A stretch of 64,000 nucleotides of DNA, taken from the NCBI RefSeq assembly GCF_019711435.1, contig NZ_JAIGNK010000001.1, positions 682,001 through 746,000 on the forward strand. The letters are read 5' to 3'. The notes below the pieces were generated by a model. That model saw only the letters and a list, made by a program, of their open reading frames with translations. It had not been told where the DNA came from and did no database searches. Made by a program: the position numbers and the translations under genes. Numbering within the stretch: position 1 is the stretch's first letter; every line of letters begins with the position of its first letter. This DNA is from Qipengyuania polymorpha. Lineage in GTDB: Bacteria > Pseudomonadota > Alphaproteobacteria > Sphingomonadales > Sphingomonadaceae. Positions 9,601 to 16,981 of this stretch are shown here, one piece after another.

Positions 9601-10329
9601 TTGACGGGAAACGGTGGGGATTTAATCCCGATTGCACTTGAGGGAGCCAAAGCCACGGGCGCGCCGTTGGGCGCTGCCATTGGCACTACGCTCTCCAATG
9701 TATGGCAAGGCGTTCTCGGAGACCGTGTTGCCGCTTGGCGTATCAAGAATGCAATGTCGTATAATGAGCCAATACATCGATTGGCAGAAGAGCGTGGACT
9801 GACAATCAATCTGGACAGGATTCCAGAGAGCTTCGCGTTCAGTTGGTTCGACAAGGCGACTCAGGAAGACAGCCCCGAAATTCAAGAGCTATTTGCACAA
9901 CTGCTAGCGAATGCTGCGGGAGGCAACGAAGACGCGATGGCTAAACGTAACGTCGAGCTTGTGGGGAGACTGTCACCTTCAGACGCGAACTTGCTGCAAG
10001 CAATTTATGAGGAATATGCCTCTAAATATGGAGACCATCAAAATGGCCAATGCTGGTTGGCTGATTGGGAGGGATTCTCAAAAAACACCGCTCGCGAAGA
10101 CCTTAGTATCGAGAGTATTTCTTATGAGAATATGCAAAATCTTGGTGTGCTTGAGGTCGAGCGAGTCACCAGTTTGCACGCTTCAAAATTAGAGAGGTGG
10201 TTGCGGGGCCAGACTGGGCAAGATGGCGGTGGCTTTCATACCCACTACCCAGTCGAGGACGCGATTTTGCTAAGCGACGAAGTTTACCTCACCGAGACTG
10301 GAATGTCCTTGCTGAATGCGCTGTTTTAG
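9601..10329 (+). CDS. DUF4393 / Abi-alpha-like protein, putative defence cargo
   Basis: A 242-aa protein starting at TTG 9601 after a purine-rich GGGAAGGGG. A small hydrophobic stretch (residues 8-40, Gly/Ala-rich) is followed by the segment IPESFAFSWFDKATQEDSPE and QELFAQLLANAAGG (about 74-108), which resembles the DUF4393 (Abi-alpha) pattern of an acidic helix followed by a Leu/Trp-rich LLANA core. Proteins of this family are linked to abortive phage infection in the Pfam description; their biochemistry is poorly known. Codon use is AT-richer than the chromosome, and the gene lies inside the mutL-inserted cassette. A defence role is inferred from family and context only. Confidence 0.6.
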   Translation: MTGNGGDLIPIALEGAKATGAPLGAAIGTTLSNVWQGVLGDRVAAWRIKNAMSYNEPIHRLAEERGLTINLDRIPESFAFSWFDKATQEDSPEIQELFAQLLANAAGGNEDAMAKRNVELVGRLSPSDANLLQAIYEEYASKYGDHQNGQCWLADWEGFSKNTAREDLSIESISYENMQNLGVLEVERVTSLHASKLERWLRGQTGQDGGGFHTHYPVEDAILLSDEVYLTETGMSLLNALF

Positions 10330-10368
10330 GAGCCACGCCATGGTGCCCTTCGAAACCGAGGTGGTAAT

Positions 10369-10944
10369 TTGGAACTAGGGCGAAATGGAGCCAGTGAGGC
10401 GAAGAGGGTCATCGCTGAGCTTGAGCGCACGGGCGGCGACGCGGGGGAAATATTGCGTCCATTGACGCTTGAAGATTGCACGGTCGTTGGTCTCGTCGTT
10501 CAATGGACCGCACAAGGGATTTTTGCTGCACAGCAACTCATTGAGTTCGTCGAAGAGCGGGAACGAGACGCCATAAGACCTTGGAAAGACTCTCCGAGGG
10601 ATGGTGACATTCTGAACCTACTTGAGGATTACCTCCCCAATTTAGAGTTGGAAGAGGAGGACGCTACGAGCTTGGTGAAAGCGATATCTAAGGTTCGAAC
10701 TATCGAGAGCATTCGGCATCATTTGGCGCATTTAGCGTTGCGGCGTCATCCACAAGTTGATGCATTAATTGGCCTATCTCTTCGTCGGAGAGAAAACTTT
10801 CGCAAAGTAAGTTTGCAGCCGCGCTACGGTGAAGTCATGACAGTCTACATTTCGATGCCCGAAGTCAGAGAAATGCTTGATGGTATGCAAGAAGCGGTCA
10901 ACTACATGACCTCACTTTATTCGCGAATTGCAGGTAAACCTTAA
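10369..10944 (+). CDS. Unknown protein, second gene of the mutL-inserted cassette
   Basis: A 191-aa soluble, Glu/Arg-rich, mostly helical protein with no recognised domain. The only usable in-frame start is TTG 10369, four nucleotides after GAGGTGG; the in-frame stop upstream (10327-10329) is the stop of the preceding gene. Features include an acidic cluster LNLLEDYLPNLELEEED (about 84-100) and an Arg/His patch IRHHLAHLALRRHP (about 117-130); the latter faintly recalls an RNA-binding or HEPN-like helix but lacks a clear RxxxxH. It follows the DUF4393-like gene by 39 bp, so the two are probably co-expressed as a pair. Low-GC codon use supports acquisition by transfer. Confidence 0.6.
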   Translation: MELGRNGASEAKRVIAELERTGGDAGEILRPLTLEDCTVVGLVVQWTAQGIFAAQQLIEFVEERERDAIRPWKDSPRDGDILNLLEDYLPNLELEEEDATSLVKAISKVRTIESIRHHLAHLALRRHPQVDALIGLSLRRRENFRKVSLQPRYGEVMTVYISMPEVREMLDGMQEAVNYMTSLYSRIAGKP

Positions 10945-10968
10945 CCGACGTGTTTTTGTGGGTAGACA

Positions 10969-11019
10969 TGGGTTAAGCTCTCGATGGAAGACGTCGAGAA
11001 GCTGTTCGGGAGACATTGA
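10969..11019 (+). pseudogene. Displaced native 3' end of mutL
   Basis: Sixteen codons plus TGA encode WVKLSMEDVEKLFGRH, the expected C-terminus of the resident MutL, but no longer attached to the gene body. The sequence before the core (TTTTTGTGGGTAGACA) is not mutL. The TGA overlaps the ATG of the lipoprotein gene (TGATG), preserving the ancestral junction. Nine bases just before the core, GGTAGACAT (10961-10969), also match the end of the first copy (9510-9518), which may be chance or a trace of an earlier rearrangement. Confidence 0.8.
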
Positions 11020-11513
11020 TGCGCTGGATTATCGCTGCCTTGCCGCTCGCGCTGGCAGCCTGTGGTGGCCTGACACCCGCTGAAGAAGAGGCTGCGCGGC
11101 AAGCTGCGGTGGCCGAGGTGGAGGCCAACCAGGAGCCGCCTCCCGAGGTCCTGGAACTCGACCGGATCCGCTTTGCCGATATCGAGAAGTTCGACCTCTT
11201 CGGAGCGGGCTGCAATTTTTCGCCCGATGGCGACGCTTCCGCTCCGGTAGCATTGGCGCAGGCAGACGCCGGGTATTTGATACGGCGCGGTGAATTGCAG
11301 AAGCTGGCTTCCGACAAGGGCAGCGCGGAGATGCCCTATATGTCGCACCGCAAATATGACGGGCGGGAATATTCCTTCACGCTCGATTTCGACGAGGCGA
11401 AGGGGCGGCAAAGCGGTTACGAGACAATGGATTACGACGGCACTCTGACAGTGCGTGATGGCTCCGACAACGTGCTGTATCTGGCCGATGGCCTCGTGCA
11501 GTGCGGGGCGTGA
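11019..11513 (+). CDS. Small predicted lipoprotein of unknown function
   Basis: A 164-aa protein with a lipoprotein signal, MRWIIAALPLALAACGG, giving a LAAC lipobox with Cys16 as the lipidated residue. The mature part begins with a Glu/Ala-rich linker and then a compact mixed domain containing GAGCNFSPDG and a C-terminal Cys (LVQCGA), possibly a disulphide. The start is ATG 11019 rather than the TTG at 11016, because ATG overlaps the mutL-derived TGA (TGATG). This gene was presumably coupled to mutL translation before the cassette separated them. Function unknown. Confidence 0.8.
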   Translation: MRWIIAALPLALAACGGLTPAEEEAARQAAVAEVEANQEPPPEVLELDRIRFADIEKFDLFGAGCNFSPDGDASAPVALAQADAGYLIRRGELQKLASDKGSAEMPYMSHRKYDGREYSFTLDFDEAKGRQSGYETMDYDGTLTVRDGSDNVLYLADGLVQCGA

Positions 11514-11514
11514 G

Positions 11515-11973
11515 CTAGTCCGAACCGCCCGGGTCGCGCGTGCGGATAAGGGCGTTCGAAATCATTTCGAGCACCATCTCGTCATGCTGGTTGAAGGTGC
11601 GGATACGGCTCTTGAAGATACCCATTTCGGGCCGCGAGGCGCTGCGGCGTTTTTCGAGGATTTCGGTTTCGCAGCGCAGCGTATCACCGGGGTAGACCGG
11701 CTTTTTCCAGCGTAGCTGGTCGACCCCGGGTGAGCCCAATCCGGCGGACTTCTCGTTCATCATGTTGTCGACCATCATCCGCATGGTCATCGAACAGGTG
11801 TGCCATCCGCTGGCGGAGATCCTTCCGAAATGCGTCTGCGCGGCGATGTCGTCGTCAAGGTGGAAAGGCTGCGGGTCGTATTTCGACGCGAATTCGATCA
11901 CTTCCTCGCGCGTAACTTCATAGCCGCCGAAGCTGCGCGTCATGCCGATCTCGAGGTCTTCGTAGAATATCAT
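11515..11973 (-). CDS. MaoC-family dehydratase
   Basis: A 152-aa hot-dog-fold protein that hydrates or dehydrates acyl-CoA substrates. The N-terminus (YEDLEIGMTRSFGGYEVTRE) and the segment IEFASKYDPQPFHLDD (about residues 26-41) carry the MaoC catalytic Asp-x(4)-His pattern (Asp33, His38), and GRISASGWHTCSMTMRM completes the substrate-tunnel region. Length matches single-domain MaoC proteins. It converges on the lipoprotein gene with a 1-bp gap and lies 15 bp downstream of the glutaredoxin-fusion gene, so it may be the last gene of that operon. Confidence 0.93.
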   Translation of the reverse strand: MIFYEDLEIGMTRSFGGYEVTREEVIEFASKYDPQPFHLDDDIAAQTHFGRISASGWHTCSMTMRMMVDNMMNEKSAGLGSPGVDQLRWKKPVYPGDTLRCETEILEKRRSASRPEMGIFKSRIRTFNQHDEMVLEMISNALIRTRDPGGSD

Positions 11974-11988
11974 GAGCGCCTGCTTGGA

Positions 11989-12738
11989 CTACACCATGGG
12001 GCGTAGCAACATCCAAATCGCCATGCCTATCATCGCGAGGTTCTCGGTCAGCGAGACGAAACCCAGCGGCACGTTCGCGCTGCCACCCACGCAGGCGCAT
12101 TTGATTGAACGTTTCTGGATGTAGACCGCGTAGAAGACGCTGACCGCGCCGATTGTGCCGATGAAAAGTGCGATCGGGATTGAGAGCCATGGCAGCACGC
12201 GGCCCGCCATCAGCACCGCCGCCGTCGCCTCGAGGAAGGGATAGGCATAGGCGTAGGGCACCCATTTCTTCCCCAGCAGGTCGTAGCCCACGAACATGGT
12301 CGAGAATTGCTCGACATCCTGCAGCTTGAGCATGGCCAGCATTGCCATCGAGAAAGCGACGAACCATTCTCCGGTGCGGATGGTGAAGGGGGCCTGATAG
12401 ACGAATAGGCTGAGCGCGACGGCCAGCGCCGCACCAACTGCGAAGACAGCGATGACCGGCCGGTAGCTGGTGTCGCTTGTCGTTTCCTTGTCGTAACCGA
12501 AGTGCTTGCGAAGGTCGGTATAGCCGCCGATGCGCTCGTCGCCGATGAAGCTTTGCGGGGTGGTCTTGACCCCGTGCTCGGCCTTGAATGCGTCGGTTGC
12601 CTCGCGCGTGGTCAAGGGGTGGTCCTCGACCGTGTAACCCTCGCGTTCAAGCACCCATTTGGACTTGATGCCATAGGGGCAGACATGGTTCTCCATCGCC
12701 ATGCGATAGAGGCGGGCGGTCTTTTGCGGTTTGCTCAT
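11989..12738 (-). CDS. Glutaredoxin domain fused to a MauE/DoxX-like membrane domain
   Basis: A 249-aa protein. Residues 1-80 form a glutaredoxin-like domain with the active-site motif CPYG (about residues 20-23), the cis-Pro region TTPQSFIGD and a GG-Y-DL tail. The rest has four to five membrane helices like MauE/DoxX redox-associated proteins, ending in a loop with KCACVGG, a CxC pair that could exchange disulphides. The fusion suggests electron or thiol exchange across the inner membrane. The start at ATG 12738 (MSKPQK) is preferred over the TTG at 12747. It sits 12 bp from a DUF1206 gene. Confidence 0.85.
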   Translation of the reverse strand: MSKPQKTARLYRMAMENHVCPYGIKSKWVLEREGYTVEDHPLTTREATDAFKAEHGVKTTPQSFIGDERIGGYTDLRKHFGYDKETTSDTSYRPVIAVFAVGAALAVALSLFVYQAPFTIRTGEWFVAFSMAMLAMLKLQDVEQFSTMFVGYDLLGKKWVPYAYAYPFLEATAAVLMAGRVLPWLSIPIALFIGTIGAVSVFYAVYIQKRSIKCACVGGSANVPLGFVSLTENLAMIGMAIWMLLRPMV

Positions 12739-12749
12739 GGTCTCCAATG

Positions 12750-13553
12750 TCAGGCGCGAAAATGCGGTTTCAAGCCCTCGGGGCCGAAATCGGGAATGAT
12801 GCGATAGCGCGCAGTGAACAGGCTGAAGATGCCGAACATGATGAGGCCAATGGCGACCAGTGTGAATATGAGGCCGGTGTCTCGCAGCGAGAGGATTGCC
12901 TCACCGAGGCCCACGACCCGTTCTTCCTTCTCGGCCCATGCCCCGCGTACCATCGACCATCCAATGAGCAGGAAAACGACCGCTCGGGCGAAATGTCCGG
13001 CGCGCCCGATGGGCTTGGCGATATTGGGAGCACGCGAACTGATGCGATGCATGAAGTGGGCGGTGAAGCCGGTCTTCGCTTGCATGAAGGCGCCCACGAG
13101 GAAGCCGATGCCGACCACGATGATGACAATCCAGCCGATTTCCATCTGGAGGATCGATCCGGCCATCTCCTGCCCGCTGCTATCGCCCTCGCTGCTGCGC
13201 TTCTCACCGGTGGCGAACTGGAAGCAAGCATAGGCAAGGAACATGTGGGCCACCGCGCTGGCGGCATCGCCGATGCGTTTCATGATGCCCGTCGGGTCGG
13301 TTCCACGATGCTGCAGGTCGCTGATTGCACACATCAGGCGGAAGGCGACATAGGCGAGGAGGCCGATGGTCATCACCCACAGGATGGGCGTGCCGAAAGG
13401 AACTTCCTGGATATAGTCGTAAACCGCGCTGCCGCCGCCCTTGGCATCGCCCCTCGTGCTCAGCGCGATATAGCCGAGCAAGAGGTAGGTGATGCCGCGC
13501 GCGGCGAAGCCCGTGCGCACCAGCCAGTTGAACTTTTCGGACTTGTCCACCAT
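12750..13553 (-). CDS. DUF1206 membrane protein (copy 1)
   Basis: A 267-aa inner-membrane protein made of three pairs of hydrophobic helices, as is typical for DUF1206. The N-terminus MVDKSEKFNWLVRTGFAARGITYLLLGYIAL and C-terminus RYRIIPDFGPEGL match the adjacent copy at 13581-14399, so the two arose by tandem duplication. The function of the family is not known; some are stress-associated. It lies 12 bp upstream of the glutaredoxin-fusion gene in the same direction, suggesting a shared membrane or redox role. Confidence 0.9.
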   Translation of the reverse strand: MVDKSEKFNWLVRTGFAARGITYLLLGYIALSTRGDAKGGGSAVYDYIQEVPFGTPILWVMTIGLLAYVAFRLMCAISDLQHRGTDPTGIMKRIGDAASAVAHMFLAYACFQFATGEKRSSEGDSSGQEMAGSILQMEIGWIVIIVVGIGFLVGAFMQAKTGFTAHFMHRISSRAPNIAKPIGRAGHFARAVVFLLIGWSMVRGAWAEKEERVVGLGEAILSLRDTGLIFTLVAIGLIMFGIFSLFTARYRIIPDFGPEGLKPHFRA

Positions 13554-13580
13554 GGCCGGTGCGCTTTCGCCGGAGGGCCG

Positions 13581-14399
13581 TCAGGCGCGGAACTTGGGCA
13601 CGCCAGCGTCGCTGTCGAGCTCGGGAATGATGCGATAGCGCGCCAGCACGAGGCTGAAGAGCCCGAACAGCATCAGGCCGATAGCGGTGAGAGTGAAGAT
13701 GAAGCCATCGCCCGCGAGGCTGGCCATGGCATCGCCCAGCGTCTTCACCTGGCTCGCGCCGCTCGACATGAAGCCTGCCTTGAACAGCGACCAGCCGATA
13801 ACCGTGTAGACCACGCCGCGAGCCACATAGCCTGCGCCGCCGAGCCAGCGAGTGGCCGAAGGGGCCTGACCGCTGATGCGGTTCATGAACTCGCCGGTGA
13901 TGCCCTTCTTCACCTGGAAAATGGCGGCGATGAAGAATGCGACGCCAAGGATTCCGAGAAGTGCGCCGCCGAATTCCATTGATAGAACACCCGAGGCGGC
14001 TTCCTGAGCACCACCTCCGCCGTCCGAGCCGCTCGAGGTGCCTGAACTGTCGCGGCCAGCAAACTGGTATGCTGAATAGGCGAGCGCGATATGGGCGATG
14101 CCGCTACCGGCGTGGCCGATGCGCTTGGCCCAACCCTTGCCGTCGCTTCCCTGATTTTCGATGTCGAACAGAGGCGAGCAGAAACGGAAGAGCGCATAGG
14201 CGGTGAGGCCGATGACCATGATCCAGAGGATCACATTGCCGCCGGGGAAATCGTTGATTGCACGGAAGATGCCGTTGGTGCCCTCGGCAATTTTGCTGGC
14301 GCTGGTGAGCGCGACGAGGCCGAGCACGAAATACAGGATTGCACGGCTGAAATAGCCGACACGCACGAGCCAGCTGAACTTTTCGGATTTATCTACCAC
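13581..14399 (-). CDS. DUF1206 membrane protein (copy 2)
   Basis: A 272-aa paralogue of the preceding gene, with the same six-helix layout. Shared landmarks are VDKSEKFSWLVR at the start and RYRIIPELD near the end; a Gly/Ser-rich loop (SSGTSSGSDGGGGAQE) is unique to this copy. The start is GTG 14399, aligned with copy 1 and preceded by AAGGGGAG at 8 nt; an in-frame ATG at 14465 would add 22 residues and run into the upstream gene's stop. Function unknown. Confidence 0.9.
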   Translation of the reverse strand: MVDKSEKFSWLVRVGYFSRAILYFVLGLVALTSASKIAEGTNGIFRAINDFPGGNVILWIMVIGLTAYALFRFCSPLFDIENQGSDGKGWAKRIGHAGSGIAHIALAYSAYQFAGRDSSGTSSGSDGGGGAQEAASGVLSMEFGGALLGILGVAFFIAAIFQVKKGITGEFMNRISGQAPSATRWLGGAGYVARGVVYTVIGWSLFKAGFMSSGASQVKTLGDAMASLAGDGFIFTLTAIGLMLFGLFSLVLARYRIIPELDSDAGVPKFRA

Positions 14400-14461
14400 C
14401 AGGAAACTCCCCTTGTTTGGGAAGCTAACGGCAGGAGAGGGCGAAGCGTTCCGCTTGCCGT

Positions 14462-15724
14462 TCAATCGCTTGTGGAAAGTGCGTCCAGCAGATTGCTGTC
14501 GAGCGTGGTGCGTGACGCGCCGGGCAAGCCGATGAGGTGACGCAGGAGCGGGGCCACAGCGGTATTCTGGAACACCGGCGTCGTGGCTCCCGAGCGGAAG
14601 GCAGGCCCACTGGCGATGAAGATGGCCTGCATCTCGGGCGCAAACGGGTCGTAGCCGTGGTTGCCGCCGGTCCAGGAACCCGACGACCGCGAGCGGCTGA
14701 TGGTCCAGCCGGTTTCGGGCAGGCAGAAGTAGGGCGGGATGCGGTCGTGCGTACCGTATTCATAGCGCGCAGGAATGTCCTGCTTGGCCCAGCAGGTCAT
14801 GTGGTCATGCTTGGCAAGGATGGCTTCGCGGAACTCGCGGCTCTTGCCCTCGGCAGGCTCGAAAGTGGCATAGGCCCCCGCCTCGATCAGGCGGTAGAGC
14901 GAGCTGTCGACCACTTCGTCGAGCGCGATGACACGCTCCGAACTCGTGGCCGCCATACCGTGGTCGGACACGATGACGAGATTGGCCGGCTGGCCGAACT
15001 CTTCAAGGCCTTCGACCAGCATCGCGATATGCGCATCGACATCGCGCAGGGCCTCGTTGACTTCCTCGCTTTCGGGTCCGCCATCGTGGCCCGCACTGTC
15101 GACCGTGTCGAAATAGAGCGTCAGAAACTCGGGGCGGATGTCGGCGGGGCGGCGCAGCCAGTCGAGAACCGAGTTGACGCGCTGCGTGTTCGAGACCTGC
15201 ATCGAGAATTGCTGCCAGTCGCTCGGCAGGATGCCGTCGGTGACCGGGCCATAGCGCACCGCCGTGCCGCCCCATGGAACAGCCGAACCGGGCCAGAACA
15301 TCGCGGCGCTGCGGATGCCTGCCTCTTCCGCCTCGACCCAGACGGGCTTGGCCTGGTTCCACCAATACGGGTCGACCGTGGCCATGGTGAAGGGCTCTTC
15401 GGGCTTGCCCTGGTCTTCCATGCGGTTGGCGGTGATGCCGTGCTTGTCCGGCACGAGGCCGGTCACAAGCGTCCAGTGATTGGGGAAGGTCTTGGTCGGG
15501 AAGGACGGGCGCATCGCCGCGCGCACGCCGCCGTCTGCCAGCGCGCTCAACGTCGGCGTGATGCCGCGGTCGAGATAGTCGGGATGGAAACCGTCGATGG
15601 AAACGAGAATGGTCACCGGCTCGCGCTGTTCGGCCTGAACCGCGGAGACGCTCTCAACCTGCGGAGCGCAGGCCGCCAGTGTCGTGGCCGTGGCTAGGGC
15701 GAGGGCAATGACCAGTTTCTTCAT
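14462..15724 (-). CDS. Secreted nucleotide pyrophosphatase/phosphodiesterase (alkaline phosphatase superfamily)
   Basis: A 420-aa exported enzyme of the ENPP type. A signal peptide (residues 1-19, LALATATTLAACAP) ends in a possible lipobox, LAAC. Metal-binding and nucleophile residues are visible: VSIDGFHPDYL (Asp), FPTKTFPNHW with the nucleophilic Thr, then DSAGHDGGPES and IVSDHGMAA. Such enzymes hydrolyse phosphodiester or pyrophosphate bonds in nucleotides or lipids in the periplasm. Length fits bacterial ENPP homologues. The downstream DUF1206 gene begins 62 bp away. Confidence 0.92.
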   Translation of the reverse strand: MKKLVIALALATATTLAACAPQVESVSAVQAEQREPVTILVSIDGFHPDYLDRGITPTLSALADGGVRAAMRPSFPTKTFPNHWTLVTGLVPDKHGITANRMEDQGKPEEPFTMATVDPYWWNQAKPVWVEAEEAGIRSAAMFWPGSAVPWGGTAVRYGPVTDGILPSDWQQFSMQVSNTQRVNSVLDWLRRPADIRPEFLTLYFDTVDSAGHDGGPESEEVNEALRDVDAHIAMLVEGLEEFGQPANLVIVSDHGMAATSSERVIALDEVVDSSLYRLIEAGAYATFEPAEGKSREFREAILAKHDHMTCWAKQDIPARYEYGTHDRIPPYFCLPETGWTISRSRSSGSWTGGNHGYDPFAPEMQAIFIASGPAFRSGATTPVFQNTAVAPLLRHLIGLPGASRTTLDSNLLDALSTSD

Positions 15725-15737
15725 CGACGCGTTTTCC

Positions 15738-16838
15738 TCAGACGTTGAACTTGAACAGCATCACGTCGCCGTCCTTCACGAGGTATTCCTTGCCTTCCTG
15801 GCGCAGCTTGCCCGCATCGCGCGCACCGCTTTCGCCGCCGAGTGCGACGTAATCGTCATAGGCAATCGTCTCGGCACGGATGAAGCCGCGTTCGAAATCG
15901 GTGTGGATTTCGCCCGCTGCCTGCGGAGCCTTGGCACCTTCGGGGAAGGTCCATGCGCGCGCTTCCTTGGGGCCGGCGGTGAAGAAGGTGTTGAGGCCGA
16001 GCAGGCGGTACCCGGCCTTGATGACGCGGCTGAGACCGCTTTCCTCAAGGCCCAGCTCGGCGAGATATTCGGCGCGGTCTTCGGCCTCCATCGCGACCAG
16101 CTCGCTTTCGATGGCGGCAGAGACGACGACCGCCTGCGCGCCCTCGGCCTTGGCCTTTTCGAACACGATGTCGGACAGCGCATTGCCCTTCGCCGCGTCT
16201 TCCTCGCCCACGTTGCAGACATAGAGCACGGGCTTGGCGGTCAGCAGCTGCGCCTGGCGCAGCACGCGCGCCTCTTCCTCGTCATTGGGCTCGGTCAGAC
16301 GGGCGGGCTTGCCATCGCGCAGCAGGGCTAGCGCCTGGCCGAGCACGCTTGCGACAATCTTCGATTCCTTGTCGCCCGCCGTGGCGCGCTTTTCCGCTGC
16401 CGGGACGCGCTTTTCGAGGCTTTCGAGATCGGAGAGCATGAGCTCGGTCTCGACCACTTCGGCATCGGCAATCGGGTCGACCTTGTTCGACACGTGCTGG
16501 ATGTCGTCATCCTCGAAGCAGCGCAGGACATGGACGATGGCATCCACCTCGCGGATGTTGCCGAGGAACTGGTTGCCGAGGCCTTCGCCCTGGCTCGCGC
16601 CCTTCACGAGGCCCGCGATGTCGACGAAGGCGAGCTGCGTCGGGATGATCTTGGCTGAGCCTGCGATGGCGGCAATCTTGTCCAGCCGCTCGTCGGGCAC
16701 GGAAACCTGGCCAACATTCGGCTCGATCGTGCAGAACGGATAGTTCGCAGCCTGTGCGGCCTGCGTCTCGGTCAATGCATTGAAAAGGGTGGACTTGCCC
16801 ACATTGGGCAGGCCGACGATCCCGCAACGGAAACCCAT
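15738..16838 (-). CDS. ychF: YchF/OLA1-type P-loop ATPase
   Basis: A 366-aa OBG-like ATPase that binds ribosomes and ATP. Residue landmarks: GLPNVGKSTLFNALT (P-loop, about 8-22), the GTPase-like switch VDIAGLVKGASQGEGLGN, a coiled-coil insertion around residues 130-190, and the C-terminal TGS domain ending FERGFIRAETIAYDDYVA and the MLFKFNV tail. The G4 motif lacks NKxD specificity, the hallmark of the family's ATP preference. Cytoplasmic, linked to the oxidative-stress response and translation. Confidence 0.97.
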   Translation of the reverse strand: MGFRCGIVGLPNVGKSTLFNALTETQAAQAANYPFCTIEPNVGQVSVPDERLDKIAAIAGSAKIIPTQLAFVDIAGLVKGASQGEGLGNQFLGNIREVDAIVHVLRCFEDDDIQHVSNKVDPIADAEVVETELMLSDLESLEKRVPAAEKRATAGDKESKIVASVLGQALALLRDGKPARLTEPNDEEEARVLRQAQLLTAKPVLYVCNVGEEDAAKGNALSDIVFEKAKAEGAQAVVVSAAIESELVAMEAEDRAEYLAELGLEESGLSRVIKAGYRLLGLNTFFTAGPKEARAWTFPEGAKAPQAAGEIHTDFERGFIRAETIAYDDYVALGGESGARDAGKLRQEGKEYLVKDGDVMLFKFNV

Positions 16839-16981
16839 CGATAACTCCGGAAAATAAGTGTTGGCCGCGCCCTTAGCGGGTCAGGACCGCGAGGGGAAGC
16901 GCGCTCTGGAGATGAGGGTGGCTCGACAAGAGGGCAAGCGGTGATAGCATGAGCTGGATATCTCAGGGGGAGACCAACGAA

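Larger units (their letters stand above)
9471..11019 (+). mobile_element. Small cassette inserted at the 3' end of mutL, bounded by direct repeats of the gene end
   Basis: The segment TGGGTTAAG plus the last 42 bp of mutL occurs at 9471-9521 and again at 10969-11019, exactly 1,498 bp apart and without gaps (40/51 identical). The second copy encodes WVKLSMEDVEKLFGRH-stop and overlaps the next gene as TGATG, so it is probably the native end; the first encodes WVKLALEDVEKLFGRH-stop and probably arrived with the insert. Between them are two plus-strand genes of visibly lower GC than the flanks. This is the pattern left by site-specific elements that restore the gene they enter, with TGGGTTAAG the likely crossover core. 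No integrase, transposase or relaxase is encoded, so the element would be non-autonomous or decayed. SpyCI islands of streptococci are a known precedent for integration at mutL, but at its 5' end. Confidence 0.75.
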
